Of a stretch of 64,000 nt of DNA, positions 1 to 11,946 are shown one piece after another. The translations under genes and the position numbers were made by a program. Numbering within the stretch: the stretch's first letter is position 1; each line of letters opens with the position of its first letter. The notes under the pieces are model-generated. The model had not been told where the DNA came from, made no database searches, and saw nothing but the letters and a program-made list of their open reading frames with translations. The stretch covers positions 18,650,943 to 18,714,942 of the forward strand of contig JAVDOI010000004.1 in the NCBI GenBank assembly GCA_032191485.1, written 5' to 3'. The DNA comes from Leptoclinus maculatus (taxonomy: Eukaryota > Chordata > Actinopteri > Perciformes > Stichaeidae).

Positions 1-351
1 GTCTCTTTTCATCTTTTGCTGTATTTCTATTATTTCTTTTTTTTAAGTTTGAGCAGCATTAATATTAGAGCTCTGTTGAACATTTCATAATGCTGTATGT
101 TCACCTACTTGAAGGGATGATTTTCGCAGCATCAAGGTTTTTTGTATGGAAAACCCTCCGTAAAAATGGTCACAAAGTACCCTTAAAACTAACTGAAAAG
201 AAGTCAATGAAAGAAGCTGTTAAAGAATATCAAACTATATTCTCTTCTACTGTAAATATTAAGTCTGAGAGTGAAGAGACGGACAAGCAAAAGTGAGCAA
301 GTAGGGCCTGTTATTCAGAAGAGAACGGACAGATTTCTTTTTGTGTGGGGT

Positions 352-372
352 GGGGGGGGGGGGGGGGGGGGG
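352..372 (+). repeat. Poly(G) run
   Basis: 21 consecutive G residues after gtgtggggt. A prime place for sequencing or assembly length error; potentially G-quadruplex forming. Confidence 0.95.
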
Positions 373-1017
373 TGAAATACTATCAGAGAGATCAGTTTTT
401 AAAAACTGGCCTGGGAAAATAAAGCGGTGAGAATAATAGGCTTCCTGTCAAAAGAGGCGAGAGAATTCCTGTCATTGCTCACGCCGGCACCCCTAAGACC
501 TCTCCTTGTGTTAAACCTGCTGGCATTTATTTGCCTTAGAATTACCTGCCAGCTCAATTTTGTAATAGGCTGTGTCATAAGAAAGCAAACCATCCCCTTT
601 GCCCCTTCCCTACCATACCTGTATGTCTGCACTTCTGTGTGTGCGAGAGAGAGTGTGTGTGTGGACGAGAGAGAGAGAGAACTGTCATTTGCCTACTTAT
701 TGCACTCTTTTGTTTTGTATTTTCCTCCACGCTTTGATTTAGTTAGCGATACGTGTTTGTTTCTAAGATATTATGTTTGCATGTCAGCGGGGGCGTGTTA
801 TCCCATCAGCTGACTCCCAACTTCATGACCTCACTTTTTCTCATCCCTTCCTCTCGCTCGTGCAACCCACACAGGAACAACTGCGACACCCGAAATTACC
901 CAACGTCGAAACAATGACCGTTCTATTTATAAGTTCACCGCCTTGCCTTTTGTATCGGGCTGACACCACTTCACATGTGTGCACACACAGCTCACACACA
1001 TATCAGTGATGGCTGGT

Positions 1018-1033
1018 GGGGGGGGGGGGGGGG
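1018..1033 (+). repeat. Poly(G) run
   Basis: 16 consecutive G residues following ggctggt; more G-rich sequence follows at 1180-1235. Confidence 0.95.
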
Positions 1034-2652
1034 CTAGCTTAGGGATAGTCCTGGTTTCCCTTACCCTGCCACGTTGCAGCAGATCTGTAGATTTGCCCGG
1101 CTTTGATGTATACTTTGTGGGTAATTAGTGAGAACTGGGTCAGCACAGGGCAAGAAAGCAAAAACCCTGTTGTTCTACTAGTGGGTGGGTGGCAGGGAGG
1201 TGGTTGGATGGGGTGGAGGGGGGGGTTGAGGGTGTCGGGAGGTTAAAAGGCTGTCAAATATCAGTTCAAGTTTACATGAGAGCCATTTTCTTTTTTTTTT
1301 GCTGCAGGAGCAAATAAACGCTGCTGCCTCTCTTCTCCTTCATTTCAATAGATGGAAAACGTGATTTTTGTTTTGCAGCTTTTTATCATGATAGATTACG
1401 AGTGAGTTCAATAAAATGAGAGAGGTATGGTTTAACTAAACACATGAAGCAGCTGAATTGATCCCCATTCAGTGAAGGTCTACTGTTCTTGAATCCTATT
1501 ACTCATTTTTTATGATTTTTTTTACCAGTGATTCAATTGATACTATACGGTTTATACCAAAAATACTTGAGACCACTTACTATTTATTTAATGCATTTTA
1601 ACACTTCATTTAAACTTAATAAAGACTTTATTTAAGTTTGGTCTTCGGTTGTCTCTACAATAATGATGCATTTTTCACCAAATGTTGTTACTGTACATTT
1701 ATAAATGTATATTGTCAAAAACTGTCAGACAGGTTGATTTGATATTTAGTCACTATGATAATACTTTGTAGTCTGAATGACTAATCAAATCACTTCTATA
1801 CTCATTCATGAATAAAAAGGTGGAACGTTGGAGAGCTTAAGTGGGGCAAGATGTGAAATATCATCCTTTGTTGAGAGGCAGCTGTCAAGAGCTCCAAGCA
1901 TAAGTTAAGCTCAGGACCTCACCTATAGAATAGTCACAATAAATCCTGATTAAACCGTTGTTTGCCAAACAATTGACGAGTGTACAGTTTATCACGACCG
2001 AACTAAATCATGATGTGTTGAGTGTTGAAACACACACAGACACACACACACGCCTTTTCAAATGAACATCTTTTTGAGAATGCAATAAATTGTAATTTTT
2101 ACCAGTCAAACAATTCATTTTTTGACTGTAACTTAAACTGGCCCCCTTTAAAACTTTTGATTTACGGCACTACCGTTAGACAACAATCGAGATAGATTCC
2201 TGTAAACATGGGCAGATCATTAAGAGACCGTTTAGCACAATGTAAATCCCATGCAGAGATGATTTATTGGCGGTGCTCGGAGGTGTCTGGGGAGCAGGAC
2301 GGCTACCTGTGTGTTTTGCTGCCATTACAGCATTGTGTGAAAGTAAACAAAACAGTGGCGATTGGGAGCTGGGGAACAACAGCTCGGGCAGCAGGACACT
2401 GATTGGGATGTTGATGTTGATCGTCTCCACTGGCCTCTTGCCCTTCCTGCTGTGGCCCCCTGGCTTGTCCCCGACAGATACCCCGTGGGTCATTTCCCAT
2501 GCGTGTCAGCGCACATACATATACACTCTTCCCCGTGAGTGTTTACAGCCACATGCTGATTCCTATTAATCTGCTTCTTGTCGGGACGGGGCAGAGGGGA
2601 GGGTCCTGTTGGGTTTTGTGTTGGACTGGGAGGCAGCTGTAGGTGGGTTAAA

Positions 2653-2656
<4 letters not shown>

Positions 2657-2690
<34 letters not shown>
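2657..2690 (+). repeat. (CA)17 microsatellite
   Basis: A perfect CA dinucleotide tract. It produces spurious Cys/Val and His/Thr open frames on both strands. Confidence 0.97.
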
Positions 2691-2691
<1 letters not shown>

Positions 2692-4921
2692 CCTGAAAGC
2701 CCCATCTGACAGATTGCGCCAGGCCTGGACTTCTTTTTACACTGAGCAGATGTGGTCTCCCACTTGTTTTCCTTAGTAATTATCCCTCATTAAGTGAAAG
2801 CATGTGCCAATCAAACAGCTTGGAGAGTGAGAGCAGGGCCTGGGCCAGGGCACAGAGAGAGAGGGAGGGAGGGAGGGAGAGAGAGAGACCTATAGCCTCA
2901 TCTCCACAGTTTTTTTTAAAGCACAGTGTCATTTCAGAGTCATTACTAGATTAAAGGCAAGCCTTGCCGTGGTGCGAGAGAGCTGCAGCAGCTGCAAGCT
3001 CTGGCGTTTGTTATGGCTCATTTGACTTTCTAGTGGTTACAAATTTGATGATTATCACATTTAACACTTGCCATGTTCAATTAAAGCTTAATGCCATGTC
3101 GACTTTTCAATCTTAAAAGGCCGGCCACTGTAATTATCCGCATTACCATTAAGGCATTTATTTGATTTATAATTTGATCATGTCAACATTATTACACTTA
3201 ATTGATATTCAATAGGGCCCTTTTCCTTTGGAAATGTTGAAGTTATTTTTAAATGTATTTCTTATATTATATTATTATACATTGACATCTAATCACATGA
3301 CTTCCTGTAATCTGAAAGTGTTTTTATTTTTGTGCCTGTCGTAGTGAAAAACAACAGTCGAAATCTTCAGCCCTTTCGCCCTACTGTTAAACCAAAACAC
3401 AAACCTGTTTTTCTGTTTAAATCATAAGCAGCCACCCTCACAAAAAGCCAATTTTACATTAATAGTCCAGTATCTCACAAGCCAAAGAGACACAAAAAGA
3501 ATAAAGTGTGAGTTAATTAAAAAACGACAGGTGGTAATACATAGGGATGCCCATGTTTCTCTGCTTCTGTTTGCTAAAACATGAGCCAAAAGAACTTGAT
3601 ACAGTGATATATCTTATCATGACTCATGTTGTGCTCTCTAGTGGTCACACAAAGCCTAAATGCAGCTTTAAATCCACCACAACTTCCCTCATACATATGT
3701 AAATGTAGTCTTAATTATGAACTGTGGAAATATTGGGAAAGCAAAGCTCAATTCCTGAAAAGCTTTTCAATGCAAACTGTCGGATTTAAGTGGAAACCTG
3801 AGAGTTATCCATTTTAAATTCACTGATAGAAAATGATGGATGGATTCTTTTTTTGGTGTCCCACCATGCATTTCAGACGGTGACAAAAACACAAGTGATC
3901 CTCACAACAAAAGGGGGGGGCTGGGAGAAGTCTCCTCCAAAAAATAAAAGAGAAAAAGCTAAAAAAAAAAACGAAGATATATGAAGTCTTCATGTCGATG
4001 AACTACCATTCATTTTCACTTTGAAGTCCTGCGAACCGTAGTGAAGTGTGATTGCATGTGACAGTCGCCGAGTCTGCCGGTTTATCATGATGGATACACA
4101 CTGCCACCGTGGTGGTGCTGTAGCACACAGGTACGCACATGCACCCACTCGTGTACGCACGTACATACACAATTACATGGATACAGAGACACACAGACAT
4201 GGTTTTAAGCAGGAGTGTGTACAAGAACACAGACATAGAACCACACATATACGACCCAAATGCACTCTCAAGTCTCGCATTGCAGAGACAAGGTTACTTC
4301 AGATCCTCTTTTAAACTTGTACATTTTTGTAAATTTCAGTACTTCGTTTTTCTTTCTGTGTCGTCTTCTGAAGCTACTGAACACTCACCTTTTAGTTTAA
4401 AAGTTGTCTGACTTAAATTCATGTAAGTTGTTGGAACCTTTTTGGTTTTACTCACATTTTTCATTTCCGTTCAATGTTTATGGTACATTGGGAAAAAGGC
4501 CACTTCAAAATAAGTTTAAAAAAAACAAACAAACAATGAACACAAGGTGTTTTTGCGAGTCAAATGTAAAAAAAAAAATGTGAAAATTTGCTTAGTAAGA
4601 TAATAGGAAATGAGATGTAATATTTTGGCATTTCATTGAGCTGGGAAAACTAATTTTGACCTATATTTCACTAGTATTAGGAAGTGTTGTGTGTCATAAA
4701 GCCTGTAACGTTCAAAATTAGTATTTTTTCACTTAATTAGATATTCAAGATGCATTATTTAAAAACAAGTCTGTACATCTTACTGAAATGTTATTTGTTA
4801 GGTGATTGTGTCTTATATTAACTGTTGTAAGATATTTTGACTAGTAAGATTCAGCATTTTTGCAGTGTTATCATTTAGAAAAACTTCTGGTTCATGCACT
4901 GAATTAAAACACTATATTACT

Positions 4922-4922
<1 letters not shown>
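2691..4922. other. Noncoding, presumed receptor intron
   Basis: Apart from the candidate enhancer block above, this stretch has AT-rich sequence, A-runs at 3961 and 4568, a G7 run near 3914, and degenerate CA-rich sequence at 4130-4250. No exon could be supported. Confidence 0.5.
2760..3220. promoter_or_regulatory. Candidate conserved noncoding element
   Basis: A long AT-rich but non-repetitive block with clustered homeodomain-type cores (TAATTA at 2778, TTAAGTG at 2790, several TTAAT/ATTAA near 3060-3210) interrupted by one GA-rich microsatellite near 2862-2888. It lacks frames and transposon signatures. Texture resembles vertebrate developmental enhancers; conservation itself was not tested. 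Confidence 0.3.
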
Positions 4923-4963
<41 letters not shown>

Positions 4964-5002
4964 CTCCATGAATGCATTTCACACACACACACACACACAC
5001 AC
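4923..5002 (+). repeat. (CT)n followed by (CA)n compound microsatellite
   Basis: A (CT)18 tract at 4923-4959, a 20-bp spacer, then (CA)11-12 at 4980-5002. Purine/pyrimidine asymmetry of the first part could allow triplex structure. Confidence 0.95.
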
Positions 5003-5548
5003 CTACACACACTCTCCCACATACTTCTTGATCTTGACACATGCCATTAACATCAGCTCGGCTCACCTCAGCTGGGAAGCAGGAGAGCAAACGCATCCCA
5101 TAATGGTACCTGGAGCAATCTTTTTCCTGTTTTGTACCCCAAAAGCAACTTGCTCAGACTTTGCATATTGCATCCATTTGTCATTGTTAGTCAAGGGCAC
5201 TGCAACACAGTCTTGTCAGCGGTGCAATTTTTAGATGTTCTGTTCAAACCTTACTGTGTATGCGTACGTTTGTGTGTGTGTTTGTGTGTGTGTGCACATG
5301 TATCTGTCAGGTGATGTTGAATTTGTTTTTCATGCCTACGAATGTATGCATATGAATAACTGGACACATGGCACACCGGCTCAAAAAGGAATGGACCAAG
5401 GGTAAACATCCCATTGTTCCCCAAGCAAAGCGTGCATTCTTTATGCAAAAAAACAATGGTGCCACATATTTGTCTTCACAGGTTAGGCACACTTGCAATG
5501 AAAAATTGTAAGCTGAGGCTCTGTTGGCATGTAAGGGCAAATTTATAT

Positions 5549-5572
5549 CCCACCACCACCACCACCACCACA
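5549..5572 (+). repeat. (CCA)8 trinucleotide repeat
   Basis: A perfect CCA/CAC tract; in one frame it would encode poly-Thr and on the other strand poly-Trp/Val, neither part of a credible gene. Confidence 0.95.
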
Positions 5573-6124
5573 GAACTCTTAGATTTGTTGAACCTGTACC
5601 TTTGTCTGAATTGTACATTCTTAATAATGCAATAAGTGTTTGGAGGTCGGAAGTCAGTGAGTGTGCCTGTGCAAGAGTTGGTATCTTTGGGGGGTAGTGT
5701 GTGTGGAAAAAAAACGCTGTTCAATACCATCTGTCATAAAGGTAGTATGTGTCCGCTACTGCCTCCCGCCAGAGTGTAATAATAAGTATAGTAATAATAC
5801 CTCAGCATGCTGTATGTCAAAGCAGCCACAGGGAGCTAATGCATGAGAACTATGAGCAGAGGAAGAGGCAGTGAGTCAGTGTATGAATGACCCAAAACCA
5901 GGTTACTTTGGTTTATAATAATGCAGGTCAAGTGAGGATACAGCCATTTCATACAGGAGATGTACAAGGATCTACTGATACACATTAAACCCCATGGAGG
6001 TTATAAGACAGTGGAAATAATTTAGCCTTTATATTTTTAATTTCTAGGCCTTCAGAAAAAAGGGTGCTGCAGCAGCTTCAGCTCCCTCGCTCTCAGTGCC
6101 GATGCTCTTTTCCTCTCTGTAACG

Positions 6125-6144
6125 ATATTCAAAGCTTTGAATAT
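6125..6144. repeat. Perfect 20-nt palindrome
   Basis: atattcaaagctttgaatat equals its own reverse complement, centred on a HindIII-type AAGCTT core. No direct functional reading. Confidence 0.9.
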
Positions 6145-6324
6145 TGCAGGGCAGCCCTAATATGTGGTGTCTGCTTGACTGAAGTATTTGAAATGGTAAC
6201 TTGTAGGTTTACAAGTGGAAGATTATAATAGGAAAGATCCACAGTTTTTTTACCTAGAAAAAGCGTGACTCTTCATGGATGTGTGTAAGTTTAGGTGGAT
6301 GGGATTGTGCACACTAGATTTCTT

Positions 6325-6350
6325 TGTGTGTGTGTGTGTGTGTGTGTGTG
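6325..6350 (+). repeat. (TG)13 microsatellite
   Basis: Perfect TG tract between ttctt and cgcttg. Confidence 0.95.
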
Positions 6351-6458
6351 CGCTTGTGTTTCTGTCAACTGTTGGACTTTTCCACCACTTGGTGTGGGAA
6401 GAATTGCTGCTTGGGGATGATTGTACCCGGTTACAAAGGTCAAAAGTCAAAGGTATAA

Positions 6459-6900
6459 TTTTCCACCTTTATTAATGTGGATGTCCAATCAGTGTTTGAT
6501 GGTAAATGTAGTCAATTGAAGCAATAAATTCCTCAGTGCGTGCTATATTGATCTAGAAAGCCAAGTTCTCTTGCTCACGGAGCCGTTTCAGCGGTGCCTA
6601 TATGTGTACCATATGCATTGTGACGCCTTGTAGGGTCCCTTTCAACATACACGGTTAATGCAGCCGCAACTTCTGCCTCGCCGCTCCATTTGTTTGGCTT
6701 TGGATAAATACGGCTGAATATCTAAGTCAGCCAAAAACACCGTAGTTCTCCCTCTTCTCCGTGTACGTCAAATGACGGCACTGGATGACAGATTTTGTAG
6801 CTGCAACCTCAGGAACCTCAGGAACCTGAGGAATTTATTGTTTCAATTGACTACATTAACCATCAATTCTGATTGGACATCCACATAAAAGGTGGAAAAA
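6459..6900. mobile_element. Inverted-repeat (foldback/MITE-like) element, about 440 bp
   Basis: The two ends are long inverted copies of each other. The left arm (6459-6536) starts ttttccacc and ends cctcag. The right arm (6826-6900) starts ctgaggaa and ends ggtggaaaaa. About 75 bp pair with roughly 85-90 percent identity; shared blocks include gattggacatccaca and caattgactacatt (right-arm sense). The 290-bp core has no transposase frame, so it would be a non-autonomous element. A short direct repeat of ggaacctca lies beside the right arm. Target duplication is not obvious, so superfamily is undetermined. Confidence 0.7.
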
Positions 6901-8795
6901 TCTCTCTTTAAGGCTTCTGTATCCTGCAAATGAACAGCATGTTGACAGTGTGTAGTGGAAGTGCCTGTGTATCAATTTATGTATTTCAGTGTTTTGTATT
7001 GTACTGTAAAGATATATGTAGTACAACAGAGCATGTGTATTATGCAAGTGTGTGTACTCACATGTGTGTCCATGAATACAGTTTCTATGAACCAAACCCA
7101 GTCCCCAGCTGCTGTTTCTCAGGACTTGTTCTCCTCCAACACTTTTTCTTCTTCTCTGTCAGTGGAAAACTATGCAATTAGAAAACACACCCTCGGAGAT
7201 TGACAGTGGGATCACATACAATTTGACAAGGGGGGCGCCACAGAAAGGCCCGTTGGATACCTAAGTATTTTTAATTAAACAGCTCTTTGCACTTGCAGCG
7301 AGCTTTCCCTCACCAGTTCAAAGACTCCTGCTTCGACCCATGTGTTAAAAGTTTGTATCAGTTTTCCATGGCTGTGTTTTGCTTGGCGCCTAAGACACGC
7401 AAGACCTAAATTGTCTTGTTTAAAAGCTAGTTTGTTTACAGTTCACTCTCTTTTCTCGTGCTCTCTTTACCCCCCCCCCACCCCATTACATTACCACATG
7501 TGTGCAGTGTGATCAGGTTCAGGGTGTAGTTACCCACTCCCAACAGGCCCGTTTTTTTGTAAATGCCTAAGAATTGAGTACATTTTTAAAGGAAAAGAAA
7601 AATCAAAAATTACGTGTATTAGCAAATGGAAAGATCCACTACACAAGTCCACCCCTCACTCCCCCATCAGTCTGGTTTATTTAAACGTTAAAAGAAGTAA
7701 AATAGAGTGCTCATCTGTTACTTGGGCGCTTCATCAATAACATTTGTCCGTCTGATGTAAAATCGATATGACAAACACTGACACAATGCCAGAGCAATGG
7801 CAAATGTGCCGTCATTTGTCATCGACTGGCAATAAAGATATGTCAGAATTGATTTTAGCCCATTTTTTCCCCCCCCTCTCTCTCTCTCTATCGCTCTCTA
7901 TCTCTCCCCTCTCTTCCTTGCTCTTTTTGCAGTAGCGGTAATAGAAAAAAATAAATGAATGTTATTATGATTGAGGCATGGTCAGCCTTGCCAAACTCAA
8001 TTAATATTGGAGCAAGGGGCTGTAATGATTTGAGGTCCTGCGCGTTATGTTTTCATTGAAATGCCCTGCCAGAGATGTTAAAAAGAGAAAAAGGAGAGGG
8101 ATAGATAGAAGGATTGATGTTTGAGGTGGGTGTATTCCCTGGGGGAAAGGTTTTTGTTTTGGCCTCCGCTCAATATATATGTTTTTAACAGACTTACAAA
8201 TTCTTTACTGATTTTTTCTTTTCTCTTTTCACTTTTCCTCTTAATTCCTTTTTTTTTGGGTTAGCTGCCAGAGTGTTTTGTACTCTACCATGAACGAAAA
8301 AGAATCTAACCTTGGATTGATGGAGTTTATGGATCCTTAATTCATGTTCAAACTGGAGGGAAATGCCTCGTATGTGTGTTTGTGTGTTCGTCGTTTTGGT
8401 GGTGTGTTTTATTCTTTTTGGGATGATGTTTCATTTTAATTAAAAGTTCTTTATACGGCAGTTACAGCGAGCGTAGCACCCACCCTCCGTTCTCTTTCAG
8501 GTTAACACTGTTGCTCTGTCAGCACTTTCTTCCGTAGTTTGCACTGTTAGCACAGTTAGCACCGTAAGCAGCGAGCTGCTGGCTCAGCCATTACCACGAT
8601 GAGAGCCCTGTGGAGGCAATATATATATGCTTTGAATTCATCATCTTTAAAGATTTTAATTTCATTTATTTTTGAATTGTATTGTTATTATTATTGTTTA
8701 ATGTATTGCTATTCCTATATGTTAAATATAAGGGCTTTAGAGCTCATTATATTTGTTACTTATTAAAAACATAAAACAGTATTTTTTCATATTAA
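6901..8795. other. Noncoding, presumed receptor intron
   Basis: No gene supported. It includes a C-run at 7472-7480, a CT-rich low-complexity stretch at 7870-7920, an enhancer-like block (7735-8090), and a short tandem of gttagcac-type repeats at 8540-8570. Confidence 0.5.
7735..8090. promoter_or_regulatory. Candidate conserved noncoding element
   Basis: Two AT-rich, non-repetitive blocks flank a CT-rich tract. The first (7735-7860) has ATCGATATGACA and TGTCATCGA-type motifs; the second (7930-8085) has CAATTAATATTGG and CTGTAATGATTTGAGG. Balanced composition, no frames and dense homeodomain/TALE-like cores suggest an enhancer. Conservation untested. Confidence 0.3.
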
Positions 8796-9187
8796 ATGAC
8801 AGGTGACATTTTTTTTATATTTATTTGTAAAGTTTCAAGTGGCCCTACAAGTATATATGTGTGTGCGCTCCACTCTGTGTCCGCTGTGTGTATGTTTGTG
8901 TGTCAGATTTGCCATCGCGGTTTGTTGCCGCTGGGTTGTGTGTACCCAAGTTGCGCCGGTGGTAGCGAGCAACATCTGTTTCGGGGTTGTTGTTCCTCTT
9001 GGCTGCTTTTCAATTGGATTTCCTCAAGCAGGGCCAAAAGCTGTCACCTCTGCCAGGCTCTGTTAGCAATCACCGCCGGCCCCTATATTAAGTAGGTGGT
9101 TCAGGGCTAAGCTAATAACTCTCTCTCCTCTCCTGAGCCATCACACACCAGTACTGGTGTTGCTGCCGGCCTCAGTGTGTGCCTGTT

Positions 9188-9218
<31 letters not shown>

Positions 9219-11920
9219 ACACACACTCGGTTTTCCTCTGTAGCTATTCACCCTGTAGAGGCAGGCTGGCTTGGAGGTCCCCTCCTCAAAGTGACAGCCC
9301 AACTGACTGGATGTGTGTGTGTGGGAAAGAAACAGGGAGAGTCCTAATAGCTCTTCTCAAAGAATGACTGATCCGCTCTCCCTAATATTGTACAACAGGA
9401 TGGAAACAGGAAGAAAACCAAACCCCCGTCCCCACCCTCATACGCAGACTACATACTGTAATGTGTCATTGTTAAGAGAACCAAATACAGAGTTTAATGA
9501 TACTGGATGGATATTATGGCCTGTGCATTTTTTTGCGGCCAATTCCAGTTTGCCAGGATTGTACGTATTTGCTTGCAATTTTACCAGCAATGTTAACTTT
9601 TGAGGTATTTGGATTCAAATTAGACATAAAGCAAAGTTTCAGTTTCAGTTTGACAATATAAATTCCTCTCTTTGAAGATGTATAACATTCCTAGCTGCAC
9701 ATATAATAAACAATTTTTACATGGGTTTATTAAACATCGATGTATAATGTATTATACATTATATCTGTATCTGTCGAAAGACTATGGCTGCACTTATGGC
9801 AATATTATGCATGTTCATATTTACTTGAACAGCGTGACATTGCTTCAAATGCAGCATTTTTCAGCGACTTCAGCGATGATGTTGATGTCACCTGGATTTT
9901 TAGAACCTGAATAAAAAGTTGCATCGAGTTCGTCTATGTTTTGGTTTTGTATTTTGTTTTTCCACCGAAAACTGTTTTGACTCCATGCTTGAGTTGAGCA
10001 AAGCTCAGCTGGGTGTTACAAAGCTTTTATTGGTGAGGTATTTACCTCATCAAACTGACACAGTGGCAGGCTGCCCGTCTACCTGCCTGTCTGTCTTGTC
10101 TTCATGTCTTATTGCCAGCTTCTCTGGCCAGCTGGAGCAGTTACACAGAGCTTGGATTTGAACTGAGGACCTGCAAAGTATCAACTCCTTGTTTCACAGC
10201 TTTGACAGACACTTTGATTTGACATGCCATGAGCAGTTAAAGTGAAAGTTATGTATACATGTTAATTAAACTGTTTATGCGTGGAGGGGTCAGAGACATT
10301 AGCAAGCCCCAGCGCAGAAGTGTGAATTTCTTTTCTTTTCCCCCCATCACAGCGTTTTAACCTCTTCTGTCTCTCATTTCCGTAATGATTACCAGGTGCA
10401 AGGGTAGAATTTTTCCTCCCCTTTTTTTTGCCAAGTGGGGATGCAGATAGCTCTATTTGTGAAAAGTGTCTCTGTGTGTTTGAATTTAGGCTGGGGGTAT
10501 TTGACGTTGGGTTCAACTTGTTCAAATAGCTCTCATTTTTTGGCATTGGGTGACACCGAAGCCTGGAATTCTCTAAAAGGATGTGGAGGTTTGCGGTCTT
10601 CGGCTACTTAAGAGAAAGCTGTCGGCCCAATTGGAAAATGTCATCTGTGAAAAGTATATCTATCGTGATTTTTGATGTTGGATTAGACAATTATAAATCA
10701 TTTTTGACACTGAGCAGTGGCAGTGCCTGAAAGTTCTTCTAAAAACTGTGTGGAACATGTGGTCTACAAAAAACTTTCATTGTTAGCGAAATACAGCCAT
10801 CTCGTTTCTGAAAGGTTTTATTTAGACATGGGACGCTGAGATGGAGTGAAACTTTTTTATTTTTGTGCTATACCAATAGAGGAAAGATTCTTTAAAAACT
10901 TAGAGCTAGAGCAACTTCATTTACTATAGACTTGCCTACATTTTTGACAATGTATGTTTGTAAAGGCTGAATTTACGTCAGTTAATGTAAAGCTTAAGGT
11001 TTTAAAAGACGATGCCTGTGTTTAAAGTTTTCACTCATTTACTACAAATCATATTAATGTTACTTTCTGCAAACCATATTGTACTGCTTACCAAATCAGA
11101 CATGGGATGGGCATAATGTAATTTAAGTCATAGAGCCTTAGGGGACATGGAGAGTAAACTTTGAGCTTTGCTGATCACAAAACATTAAAGGCCTGTACAT
11201 TTTGTAAAAGAGACTTTTTTTTTTGGGATCCATATGTGGAATTAAATGTTTTGATGGAGAAAGCAACTTGGATACATTACCAAACAGGCTAACCTGTACC
11301 AAATATAAGGGCTCAAGGGGTGAGGGGTCCCCGGCCACAGCCACTGTGTTAAGTGGCTTTTGTTAAATATCTTGTTGAGAGTCAAAGGGCTCAGTTATTG
11401 TGTACATAATAAAAAGCCTTGAGTTACTATCCTGCTCTACTGGTTTGACGTTGAGGACATCTTATTGGATGTGACCAACCATATCTGGCTACACGCCTGA
11501 TACTAGTGTAACATTTCTTTTGATTAGTGGAGCTGATGAAATTATTACATTGTGTTCAGTCATTGGAGTGACTGCCAATATAGACTTTAAAGGATGATTG
11601 TGGTTTATTTCAACCTGGCGTATTTCCCATAAATGTGGCTATTTGTCGCTCTCCGAGTCGTGCTACCTTTGTACTCACCACCGCCATTCTAGAGATTTTG
11701 GGATCCAAGGAATCAATTTTGACATGATTATTTCAAACTCTCGTCTGGATGAAAGTAAACGCAGAAAGTCGCCTTAAATTACCATTATTGCTAACTGCAG
11801 GAGGCCTACACAGGATGACATAAATTATCCTCAAAACATACATTGTACGTTTTGCACAGAAGTTCTTATAACTCTTATCACTGTATTATTGTTTACAATT
11901 TACAGAAACATCAATCAATC
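8796..11920. other. Noncoding, presumed receptor intron
   Basis: No gene supported. 8803-9066 stays open in one plus-strand frame (88 codons), but it shows no receptor motif and no clear splice sites; 8960-9115 may be an enhancer-like block. A (TG)n tract is at 9192-9218. 10260-10450 also looks AT-rich and ordered, with no exon. Confidence 0.5.
9192..9218 (+). repeat. (TG)13 microsatellite
   Basis: Perfect TG tract followed at once by acacacac, giving a short TG/CA inverted junction. Confidence 0.95.
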
Positions 11921-11946
11921 ATATTGCTGCTATATAGCAGCAATAT
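11921..11946. repeat. Perfect 26-nt palindrome
   Basis: The 13-nt half atattgctgctat is followed immediately by its exact reverse complement, with no spacer. It could extrude as a small cruciform; no transposon context was seen. Confidence 0.92.

Larger units (their letters stand above)
1..2640. other. Noncoding, presumed receptor intron or upstream intergenic
   Basis: No supported gene. A 68-codon open frame at 90-296 has no recognisable motif and is not flanked by convincing splice sites. Two poly(G) runs (352-372 and 1018-1033) and mixed GA/GT repeats at 630-690 are present. 1300-1860 is AT-rich and unremarkable. Confidence 0.5.
5003..6458. other. Noncoding, presumed receptor intron
   Basis: No gene supported. 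It contains a (CCA)8 trinucleotide tract, degenerate GT stretches at 5265-5300, a perfect 20-nt palindrome at 6125, a (TG)13 tract and a DR1-like sequence at 6437. Confidence 0.5.

Noticed and set aside
90..296. 68-codon open frame at the left edge
   Set aside because: Lys/Glu-rich end looks protein-like, but there is no motif, and splice sites or a promoter cannot be supported.
1306..1375. Acceptor-like ttttttgctgcag with a short open frame
   Set aside because: The frame ends in TGA after about 19 codons with no polyadenylation signal in context and no similarity.
8511..8600. Acceptor-like ttctctttcag with a following open frame
   Set aside because: The frame reads tandem gttagcac repeats (Val-Ser-Thr) and ends without a donor; no receptor similarity.
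8803..9066. Hydrophobic 87-codon frame considered as a missing 7TM exon
   Set aside because: Lacks the TM6 Trp-x-Phe-Gly pattern and the Leu-Gln end; the frame begins inside GT-rich sequence and no donor fits.
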